Source: Deltaproteobacteria bacterium (GTDB taxonomy: Bacteria; Desulfobacterota; Binatia; UBA12015). From it: 20,335 nt of DNA. Below are positions 14,575 to 20,335 of this stretch, piece after piece (the first letter of the stretch is position 1; every line of letters begins with the position of its first letter). The position numbers and the translations under genes were made by a program. A model generated the notes under the pieces. The model was not told the origin of the DNA. It worked only from the letters and a program-made list of their open reading frames with translations, and made no database searches. Where the stretch lies: assembly GCA_003447545.1 (NCBI GenBank), contig DLYX01000419.1:1-20335 (forward strand), given 5' to 3'.

Positions 14575-16403
14575 GACTCCCCCGTCAGTTCGTCGACGTT
14601 TCGGGTCGAGACCGCAACTTTGATGGATGCATCCATGATTCGTTGCGCAAAGGGTCCGCTCGCCTCGTTGAGTTTTTCAGTGAGGTCGCGAATATGATTG
14701 TAATCATCCCCCTGGCACGCCTCGCGGAGGCTGCCGGCTGCCGCGTCAATCGTCTGGATCTCGGCGTCATCGAGTAGTTGCCCGTGAGACTCGCGAGCAC
14801 TATCGCTCCCGTGCAGAAGGGTTTCCGCCTCGATGCGAGCCTCGATCAATTGGCGGGCCGCGAAGTCCTCTTCGGCCAGATCGAAAGACTCCTCGAGCAT
14901 ATTCTCGATGGTCTCATCGTCGATTCCATAGCTGGGCTTCACGTCGACGGATTGTTCGGTGTTGGTTCGCTCGTCGCGCGCCGAAACCGAAAGAATACCA
15001 TTGGCATCGATGATGAAAGTGATTTCGACGCGCGGGAGGCCGGCGATTTGGGGTGGAATGGGCACGCGGAATTTCGCCAGGCTTCGACAATCGCTTGCGA
15101 GTTCTCGCTCGCCCTGCAGGACGTGCACCTCGACATGCGTCTGGTTGTCGATCGCGGTGGTGAATTGTTCCCGGGCTGCAGCGGGGATCGTCGTGTTCCG
15201 ATCGATCAGTCGCGAGAGAACCCCCCCCATGGTTTCAATGCCCAGCGAGAGAGGGACGACATCGAGCAGCAGCATATCGCTATTGCTCCCCGAGAGGATT
15301 CCCGCCTGAATTGATGCCCCCATGGCGACAACTCCATCGGGATCGACATCGTCGAGGGGTTTTTTGCCAAAGAGTGCGGCCACTTCGCTTTTGACCTTCG
15401 GAACTCTTGTTGAGCCTCCGACCAGAATAACTTCGTCGATTTCTGCGGCATCTACGCCGGCATCTGTCAGCGCTCGCTTGCAATGCTCGATGGCTTTCCG
15501 AACGAGGGGTTCGATGGCCTGCTCGAAATCCTCTCGCAGGATCTCGAGAACTCTGGTTCCTCCGGGTAGGGATATATTGACCACGGTGGAGGTCTCTTCG
15601 GTCAGCGCGTGCTTGGCTTCGACGGCAGCTGCGAGCAGCAGCGCTCGGGTGCGGGGGTCGGCAACTTCGGCATCGGATAGCGTGCAGCGCTCTTCCAGAA
15701 GTGTGGCGATCTTCTGGTCGAAATCATCACCGCCCAAACGGGTATCGCCTCCAGTGGAGAGCACTTCGGAGAGTCCCTCTCGCATATGGAGAATGGAAAC
15801 GTCGAAGGTTCCGCCGCCCAGATCAAAAACGGCAATGCGTGCTTCTTCGCGGGCTTCCAGACCATAGGCCAGAGCGGCAGCGGTGGGTTCGTTGACCAGG
15901 CGAAGGACTTCCAGGCCGGCCAGCCGGCCTGCGTCGCGAGTTGCCTGACGTTGGCTGTCGTCGAAGTATGCGGGCACGGTGATCACCGCCCGAGTCACAG
16001 GTTCCTCGTAATATGCTTCCGCTCTTCGCTTGAGTTCTCGCAGAATCAGGGAGGACGCCTCCGGCGGTGTGACTGTTTCCTGCGCATCACCGGCTCGAAC
16101 CTCCATCTGTAGATGGCCCTCGGTGTCCTTGAATCGGTAGCGCTCCTGATCGGCTGCATCGAGATGTTCGCGGCCGATGCCCATGAATCGTTTCAGGGAA
16201 AGCAGCGAAGCTTCGGGGTGGAGAGGGGCTCGGTCTCGGGCGCTGTCGCCCACGAGAAAACTTCCATCAGGGAGCAGGGAGATCGCTGAGGGCAGGATCA
16301 GACGACCGCTCTGTGGATCGGCGAGCAATTCGGGTTTCCCCTCATGCAGCCTTCCGACAAGGGAGTTTGTCGTACCGAGATCGATTCCAATAATGGGTGG
16401 CAT
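14571..16403 (-). CDS. hscA: HscA, Hsp70-type chaperone for Fe-S cluster transfer
   Basis: A 610-residue specialised Hsp70 that, with HscB, binds IscU and drives cluster release by ATP hydrolysis. The nucleotide-binding domain has GIDLGTTNS (6-14), [13 protein letters not shown] (143-155), [11 protein letters not shown] (171-181) and [10 protein letters not shown] (192-201). GGSTRVPKV is further on, then the linker and a beta-rich substrate-binding domain ([11 protein letters not shown] region) with a helical lid. It is shorter than DnaK (about 640) and lacks a DnaK-like acidic tail, as expected for HscA. The substrate is probably the LPPVK motif of the IscU here (residues 100-104). AAGGAAG precedes the ATG; the hscB stop is 3 bp upstream and fdx overlaps its stop. 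Confidence 0.95.
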   Translation of the reverse strand: MPPIIGIDLGTTNSLVGRLHEGKPELLADPQSGRLILPSAISLLPDGSFLVGDSARDRAPLHPEASLLSLKRFMGIGREHLDAADQERYRFKDTEGHLQMEVRAGDAQETVTPPEASSLILRELKRRAEAYYEEPVTRAVITVPAYFDDSQRQATRDAGRLAGLEVLRLVNEPTAAALAYGLEAREEARIAVFDLGGGTFDVSILHMREGLSEVLSTGGDTRLGGDDFDQKIATLLEERCTLSDAEVADPRTRALLLAAAVEAKHALTEETSTVVNISLPGGTRVLEILREDFEQAIEPLVRKAIEHCKRALTDAGVDAAEIDEVILVGGSTRVPKVKSEVAALFGKKPLDDVDPDGVVAMGASIQAGILSGSNSDMLLLDVVPLSLGIETMGGVLSRLIDRNTTIPAAAREQFTTAIDNQTHVEVHVLQGERELASDCRSLAKFRVPIPPQIAGLPRVEITFIIDANGILSVSARDERTNTEQSVDVKPSYGIDDETIENMLEESFDLAEEDFAARQLIEARIEAETLLHGSDSARESHGQLLDDAEIQTIDAAAGSLREACQGDDYNHIRDLTEKLNEASGPFAQRIMDASIKVAVSTRNVDELTGES

Positions 16404-16406
16404 GCT

Positions 16407-17036
16407 CTACGCTTCCTTGAGGGCTCGACGAATATCGCGAACCAGAGTGGCTAGATAAGACAGTTCGGAGAGAATGTTCTTCAGGTCAGCGAGTGCTCCC
16501 GATTTTTCGCCTCCGTCTGCAGGCCATTCCTGCAGGATCTCTTCGATCCGAGTGCGGTCGGATTCTCGTCGCGATTCGAGATTTTCCAGTCTTTCCTCGA
16601 GACTGTCTCGGACTTTTCCCGGCCCTTCATCGATCTCCAGCAATTCTTCCTGAACCTCGAAGACCAATGCTGCGAGTGCTGGCGGGACTTGATTGTTGTT
16701 TTTCCCCAGAGGCTCGGATTGTCGCTCCAACCACCAGCGGCCCCGACTCTCCGGGTCGCGCAGTGTTTGCCAGGCCGCGTTCAGCAATGCAGAGCCGGCG
16801 ACGCTGGCGCGGAGTTCCTCCGGTGTCGCGTTCGGAAAGCGGTCTGGGTGCAAGCGCCGGGTAAGCTCGTACCAGGTTTCTTTTAAAGCTCCGACGTCGA
16901 CGGAGGGACGATCGGGGAGGCCCAGAACCTCGAGGTAGTCCGTATTGGAGGGTAGCATCTGGACGGCGCCGCACTCGGTGCAGAAAAAGGCCGGGCTCTG
17001 CTCTTTCGAGCAGCGCCAGCATCGAATCCGACCCAT
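16407..17036 (-). CDS. hscB: HscB co-chaperone with N-terminal tetracysteine zinc site
   Basis: A 209-residue J-domain protein (ATG at 17036; an ATG at 17090 would run into iscA). J-domain: YLEVLGL, then the HPD signature at residues 63-65 (RRLHPDRF), then LNAAWQTLRDP; a C-terminal helical bundle (VQEELLEIDEG onward) binds IscU. HscB stimulates HscA ATPase and delivers IscU. Before the J-domain are two Cys pairs, CWRC (6-9) and CTEC (19-22), forming a likely zinc-binding domain. E. coli HscB lacks this, but eukaryotic HSCB proteins carry a similar N-terminal CxxC-type domain. That makes the protein longer than the usual 170-180 residues. Cytoplasmic, between iscA and hscA in a tight operon. 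Confidence 0.93.
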   Translation of the reverse strand: MGRIRCWRCSKEQSPAFFCTECGAVQMLPSNTDYLEVLGLPDRPSVDVGALKETWYELTRRLHPDRFPNATPEELRASVAGSALLNAAWQTLRDPESRGRWWLERQSEPLGKNNNQVPPALAALVFEVQEELLEIDEGPGKVRDSLEERLENLESRRESDRTRIEEILQEWPADGGEKSGALADLKNILSELSYLATLVRDIRRALKEA

Positions 17037-17046
17037 GATCGGTCTT

Positions 17047-17385
17047 CTAGATCCCGAAGGATTGCCCACACCCGCAGGTGCGTGAAACATTCGGGTTGTT
17101 CAGTTGGAAGCCCGATTGCATCAGGTCGTCGCTGTAGTCGAGCTCTGTGCCGTTCAGATAGAGGTAGCTTTTCCGATCGACGATGATCCGGGCGCCATCG
17201 CGCTCGAAGACACGATCGCCCTTTCGCTCCTCGTCCAGGTCCATTTTATAGGACAGTCCCGAGCAGCCTCCGCCCACGACCTTCACGCGCAGACCTTTCT
17301 CTGTCTGGGCATCCTCTGCCGTCAGAGACAGGATTTTTTCAATCGCCTGATCGCTCAGTGTGATACCTTTGGGGCCGATAGCCAA
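17047..17385 (-). CDS. iscA: IscA, A-type Fe-S carrier
   Basis: A 112-residue A-type carrier that accepts or transfers [2Fe-2S]/[4Fe-4S] clusters to target proteins. The three expected cysteines are present: Cys41 in GGGCSGLSY, and Cys104 and Cys106 in RTCGCGQSF at the C-terminus. The family core GLRVKVVGGGCSGLSYKM and NPNVSRTCGCGQSF are textbook. The chosen start is TTG at 17385 (MAIGPKGITLSD), because AAGGAG lies six bases upstream and it begins just after the iscU stop. The longer ATG-initiated frame (from 17661) runs through iscU and is not real. It lies between iscU (31 bp) and hscB (10 bp). Confidence 0.93.
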   Translation of the reverse strand: MAIGPKGITLSDQAIEKILSLTAEDAQTEKGLRVKVVGGGCSGLSYKMDLDEERKGDRVFERDGARIIVDRKSYLYLNGTELDYSDDLMQSGFQLNNPNVSRTCGCGQSFGI

Positions 17386-17416
17386 CGTTCGCTCCTTCTT
17401 GTTTCCCGAGGCAGGC

Positions 17417-17818
17417 TCAGGAATCTTCCGAAGTGTCCCCGTGCCGAGACTTCCAATCGTTGACGGCCGCCTTGATCGCATCTTCCGCGAGAACGGAACA
17501 ATGGATCTTGACGGGAGGCAGCGACAGTTCTTCGACGATGGTTTCGTTGGAGATCCCGGCGACTTCTTCGACGCCCTTACCCTTGACGAGTTCGGTGACA
17601 TAGCTCGAGCTCGCGATGGCGCTGCCGCAGCCGAATGTCTTGAACTTGGCGTCTTCGACAACCCCGTCGTCGCTGATCTTCAATTGAAGTTTCATGACAT
17701 CGCCGCACTCGGGAGCGCCGACGATCCCCGTGCCGACGTTGTCTTCGTCCTTTTCAAACGAACCGACGTTGCGGGGGTTGGAGTAGTGATCCAGAACTTT
17801 GTCGCTGTAGCTAGCCAT
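17417..17818 (-). CDS. iscU: IscU scaffold protein
   Basis: A 133-residue scaffold on which the [2Fe-2S] cluster is assembled with IscS-derived sulfur. Key residues are all present: Cys38 and Asp40 in GAPECGDVM, Cys64 in TFGCGSAIASS, and Cys107 in KIHCSVLAEDA. The LPPVK motif (100-104), recognised by HscA, precedes Cys107. Length matches E. coli IscU (128). The C-terminus has an acidic tail (GDTSEDS). The ATG at 17818 has GAGGAA upstream. It lies 24 bp after iscS. Confidence 0.96.
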   Translation of the reverse strand: MASYSDKVLDHYSNPRNVGSFEKDEDNVGTGIVGAPECGDVMKLQLKISDDGVVEDAKFKTFGCGSAIASSSYVTELVKGKGVEEVAGISNETIVEELSLPPVKIHCSVLAEDAIKAAVNDWKSRHGDTSEDS

Positions 17819-17842
17819 TTTCTATTCCTCTGCCATGCCATT

Positions 17843-19096
17843 TCAATGCGAAATGCCGGCGAAGTAGTCCTTCAGGTCGATACCCTCTTTTGCCATTTCG
17901 TAGAGGGGAGAGAGTTCGCGTAGTCTTTTCACTTCGCTGATGACGAGTTTGGCCACCTGATCCACGTCTTCGTCCGTGTTGAAGCGGCCGAGACCGAAGC
18001 GAATCGAGGTATGAGCCAATTCATCGCCGACGCCCAATGCTTTGAGGACGTAGGAGGGTTCGAGTGTAGCGGAAGTACAGGCGGAACCCGAGGAGACCGC
18101 TACCGCAGGCTCGTCCGGGTGAGCGGATCCATTGAGACCCATCAGCATGGATTCGCCCTCGATATAAGCGAAACTCAAGTTCAGGTTCCCCGCCAGTCGC
18201 TCGGACGGGTGTCCGTTGAGATAGATTTCGTCCAGTTCGTCGGCGAGGAGCTTGTGAAGTCGCTCGCGCATCCCGAGGACGCGGTCATGATCGGCCTGCA
18301 TATCCTCTTGGGCAATTTCGATTGCCTTGGCAAATCCGACGATTCCCGGCACGTTCAGGGTACCCGATCGCATGCCTCTCTCGTGTCCGCCCCCGTCCAT
18401 CTGGGAAGTGATGCGGACGCGCGGTCCTCGGGATCGGACCCAGAGAAGGCCGACGCCCTTCGGGCCGTAAATTTTGTGGGCTGTTGCCGAGAGGAGGTCG
18501 ATTCCCAGATCATTGACGTCAATGGGCATCTTGCCGAAGCCCTGCGTGGCGTCGCAGTGAAAGAGAACGCCCTTTTCCTTGGCGATCTTGCCGATCTCGC
18601 GGATCGGGTGAATGGTGCCGATTTCATTATTCGCGATCATGAAAGACAGCAGGATCGTATCGTCCCCGATGGCATCGCGAATTTCCTGAGGGTCCACCCG
18701 ACCGGTCGTATCCACGCCCAGGTAGGTGACGCGGGCTTTACCGGCGCGCTCGAGGGCCTTGCAGGTGTCGAGAACCGCCTTGTGCTCGGTGACACAGGTG
18801 ATGATGTGGTTGCCCTTGTCCTTGTAGAACTCGGCGGCGCCTTTGATGGCGACGTTATCCGACTCGGTTGCACCCGAGAGCCAGACGATTTCTTTGGCTT
18901 TGCCCCCGATCAGGCCGGCGGCGATCTCGCGGGCTTGATCTACCGCCTGCTCAGCCTCCCACCCATACGGGTGGTTACGGCTCGATGCGTTGCCGAACGA
19001 ATCGGTCAGGTAGGGCATCATGGCGTCCAGCACTCGAGGATCGAGTGGGGAGGTCGCGTGATTATCCATGTAAATTCTGCGTTTTTCCGATGACAT
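17843..19096 (-). CDS. iscS: IscS cysteine desulfurase
   Basis: A 417-residue PLP-dependent class V aminotransferase-fold enzyme that takes sulfur from L-cysteine and forms a persulfide used by IscU and others. The N-terminus [13 protein letters not shown] matches the family start; His105 (TEHKAVLD) and the PLP Lys208 ([11 protein letters not shown]) are in place. The active-site cysteine, Cys340, is in [17 protein letters not shown]. The C-terminal [11 protein letters not shown] resembles the E. coli IscS tail that contacts IscU. Compared with E. coli (404 aa) there is a small insertion just before the cysteine loop ([10 protein letters not shown]). First gene of the operon; the ATG at 19096 has AGGA almost touching it, so the Shine-Dalgarno spacing is poor. 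Divergent from asnS across 183 bp. Confidence 0.95.
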   Translation of the reverse strand: MSSEKRRIYMDNHATSPLDPRVLDAMMPYLTDSFGNASSRNHPYGWEAEQAVDQAREIAAGLIGGKAKEIVWLSGATESDNVAIKGAAEFYKDKGNHIITCVTEHKAVLDTCKALERAGKARVTYLGVDTTGRVDPQEIRDAIGDDTILLSFMIANNEIGTIHPIREIGKIAKEKGVLFHCDATQGFGKMPIDVNDLGIDLLSATAHKIYGPKGVGLLWVRSRGPRVRITSQMDGGGHERGMRSGTLNVPGIVGFAKAIEIAQEDMQADHDRVLGMRERLHKLLADELDEIYLNGHPSERLAGNLNLSFAYIEGESMLMGLNGSAHPDEPAVAVSSGSACTSATLEPSYVLKALGVGDELAHTSIRFGLGRFNTDEDVDQVAKLVISEVKRLRELSPLYEMAKEGIDLKDYFAGISH

Positions 19097-19145
19097 TCCT
19101 GTAGAACCTCGGGAAATGCCCGAACGTGGCGCGGGCAGAAAGCCT

Positions 19146-19168
19146 ATTCAGACCTATCTGGTATGAAT
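19146..19168. promoter_or_regulatory. 23-bp inverted repeat, candidate operator of the isc operon
   Basis: ATTCAGACC-TATCT-GGTATGAAT has 9-bp arms with one mismatch (positions 19151/19163) around a 5-nt spacer. It touches the predicted -10 box of iscS and covers the inferred start of transcription, a classical repressor position. The size and symmetry fit dimeric winged-helix regulators, of which Rrf2/IscR is a candidate because its gene lies in the same operon. It does not match the E. coli type 1 IscR consensus closely, so the assignment is inference. Confidence 0.45.
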
Positions 19169-19196
19169 TAGTAGATATCTTACCATCAGCCGTCAA
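19168..19196 (-). promoter_or_regulatory. predicted iscS promoter
   Basis: On the minus strand TTGACG (19196-19191, 5 of 6 to TTGACA) is followed after 17 bp by TACTAA (19173-19168), a weak -10 (3 of 6). A start near 19161 would give a 5' leader of about 65 nt before the iscS ATG. The -35 is good and the -10 poor, consistent with a promoter under control by a regulator. Confidence 0.4.
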
Positions 19197-19279
19197 CCCG
19201 TCCAGCAGCAAACGTCCGAAAATTGATGCTCTGCGTTAAAACCAGCCGTGCGGTTGCCTGTTTGCCAGCGACCCTTTAA

Positions 19280-20335
19280 ATGCCGCAAATGCATTGGACG
19301 CGAATCAGTGAGGTTGGCGCGCACTCCGGAACGCAAGTCCAGATCCGCGGCTGGGTGCGAGGAAAACGCTCCAGCGGGAAGTTGGTCTTTCTGCAGGTAC
19401 GGGACGGTTCCGGGACCCTGCAATGCACGGTGTTCGGGCCTGATGTGAGCGACGAGTTGTTCGCGCAAGCGCGCGGTCTTGGGCAGGAGAGTTCGATTGT
19501 CGTCACTGGCGAGGTGAAGCCTGATGCTCGTGCGGCCGGGGGCTTCGAGCTTGCCGTGAGCGGCCTGGAGATCGTCGCGGCCGCTGCGGATTACCCAATT
19601 ACCCCCAAGGACCATGGGGCATCCTTTCTGCATGATCGTCGGCACCTCTGGCTTCGCTCGAGTCGACAGCACGCGATTTTGCGGGTGCGAGCGAGCGTGA
19701 TCTCGGCTTGCCGGCGTTATTTCGACAGCCGGGATTTCACTTTGGTGGATGCTCCGATCTTCACGCCATCGGCCTGTGAAGGAACGTCCAATCTGTTCGA
19801 GGTCGACTATTTTGGTTCTCCAGCCTACCTCACGCAGAGCGGACAGCTCTATATGGAGGCCGCCGCGATGGCACTGGGGCAGGTGTATTGTCTGGGCCCC
19901 ACCTTTCGCGCGGAGAAGTCGAAAACCCGCCGACATTTGACCGAATTCTGGATGCTTGAGCCCGAGGTGGCCTATCTCGACCTGGCAGGCGACATGGATT
20001 TGGCGGAAGACTTTCTCGCCACGATCGTAGCCGAGGTTTTGGCCGAGCGCCGTCCGGAGCTGGAGTTGTTGGAGAGGGATCTCTCCAAACTCGAAGCCGT
20101 CCAAGCCCCTTTCCCTCGGCTGACTTACACGGAAGCTGTCGAGAGACTTCGGCAGCTGGGTCATGAAAAGGAGTGGGGCACCGATTTTGGTGCCGAGGAA
20201 GAGACTCTTCTGGCCAACGAATTTGACCGTCCGGTTCTCGTGCACCGCTATCCAGCGGATATCAAGGCTTTCTATATGAAGCCGGATCCGGAGGACTCGA
20301 ACCTCGCGCTTTGCGTGGATGTTCTGGCGCCCGAG
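19280..20335 (+). CDS. asnS: asparaginyl-tRNA synthetase (3' end beyond the window)
   Basis: The first 352 residues of a class II tRNA ligase; the frame stays open to the right edge. An N-terminal OB-fold anticodon-binding domain ([24 protein letters not shown]) is followed by [17 protein letters not shown], the motif 1 helix and [43 protein letters not shown] and motif 2, [21 protein letters not shown], are the AsnRS signature that separates it from Asp[16 protein letters not shown] near the end is also typical. It is of the shorter Thermus/Firmicutes/archaeal-like type (about 430 residues), so roughly 80 residues including motif 3 are missing. The ATG at 19280 or the one at 19289 could be used; neither has a clear Shine-Dalgarno. 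Confidence 0.95.
   Translation, partial: MPQMHWTRISEVGAHSGTQVQIRGWVRGKRSSGKLVFLQVRDGSGTLQCTVFGPDVSDELFAQARGLGQESSIVVTGEVKPDARAAGGFELAVSGLEIVAAAADYPITPKDHGASFLHDRRHLWLRSSRQHAILRVRASVISACRRYFDSRDFTLVDAPIFTPSACEGTSNLFEVDYFGSPAYLTQSGQLYMEAAAMALGQVYCLGPTFRAEKSKTRRHLTEFWMLEPEVAYLDLAGDMDLAEDFLATIVAEVLAERRPELELLERDLSKLEAVQAPFPRLTYTEAVERLRQLGHEKEWGTDFGAEEETLLANEFDRPVLVHRYPADIKAFYMKPDPEDSNLALCVDVLAPE

Noticed and set aside
17047..17661. 204-residue form of IscA starting inside iscU
   Set aside because: The first 90 or so residues are iscU read out of frame and low in complexity; the TTG at 17385 has a proper AAGGAG and gives a normal IscA length.
18011..19093. 360-residue plus-strand open frame over iscS
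   Set aside because: It is the mirror of the iscS coding sequence, with no motif and no ribosome site.
19146..19180. E. coli type 1 IscR site at the iscS promoter
   Set aside because: The inverted repeat is real, but it does not match the type 1 consensus core well, so it is reported as a candidate operator of unknown specificity.
19193..20245. 350-residue minus-strand open frame over asnS
   Set aside because: It is antisense to an unmistakable AsnRS reading frame and has no domain signal of its own.
1..20335. CRISPR arrays, IS elements, phage genes, tRNA or rRNA genes, defence systems
   Set aside because: No regularly spaced repeats, transposase or integrase motifs, or cloverleaf or rRNA sequences were seen by eye; the region looks like ordinary core and catabolic chromosome.

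Overview
The window is an almost gap-free bacterial chromosome segment of moderately high GC (roughly 60% by eye). Genes are tightly packed, several starts are GTG or TTG, and no IS element, CRISPR array, tRNA or rRNA was seen. A proteobacterial-type isc/hsc operon, a full-length Lhr helicase, a Thermus-like AsnRS and an acyl-CoA catabolism operon suggest an environmental member of the former Deltaproteobacteria or related phyla (Myxococcota, Binatota or similar). That placement is an inference from gene content and not a sequence match.

Layout, left to right. (1) 42-506, minus: a small lipoprotein, just downstream of (2) 555-4847, minus: the giant ATP-dependent helicase Lhr. A long imperfect hairpin (4860-4897) separates lhr from (3) a five-gene minus-strand operon, 9453 down to 4920. 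In transcription order it encodes an acyl-CoA dehydrogenase with an LDLER catalytic Glu, an alpha-methylacyl-CoA racemase-like CoA-transferase III protein, a MaoC N-type hydratase-like subunit, a catalytic MaoC-type hydratase subunit, and a second acyl-CoA dehydrogenase lacking the usual catalytic glutamates. This content closely parallels the heteromeric FadE28/FadE29 and ChsH1/ChsH2 enzymes of actinobacterial steroid side-chain degradation. A good sigma70-like promoter lies at 9509-9537.

(4) Plus strand, 9638-12885: a CCA-adding tRNA nucleotidyltransferase with an HD domain, then a FixL/FixJ-like two-component pair (soluble PAS histidine kinase and LuxR-type response regulator) overlapping by 4 bp (TTGA). 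(5) Minus strand, 19096 down to 12936: a complete ISC iron-sulfur cluster assembly operon in the order iscS-iscU-iscA-hscB-hscA-fdx, followed by an Rrf2/IscR-type regulator, a 135-aa protein of unknown function and a small zinc-ribbon membrane protein. Placing the regulator after fdx and not before iscS is unusual. A 23-bp inverted repeat sits over the predicted start of iscS transcription and is a candidate operator for that regulator. (6) 19280 to the right edge, plus: asnS (asparaginyl-tRNA synthetase), cut by the window end and divergent from iscS.

No gap without a gene exceeds 184 bp. I did not find a new defence or mobile system. The most interesting points are the heteromeric branched-chain or steroid-type beta-oxidation operon outside its best-known host group, the isc operon with a 3'-terminal regulator and a candidate operator, and HscB with a eukaryote-like N-terminal tetracysteine zinc site.
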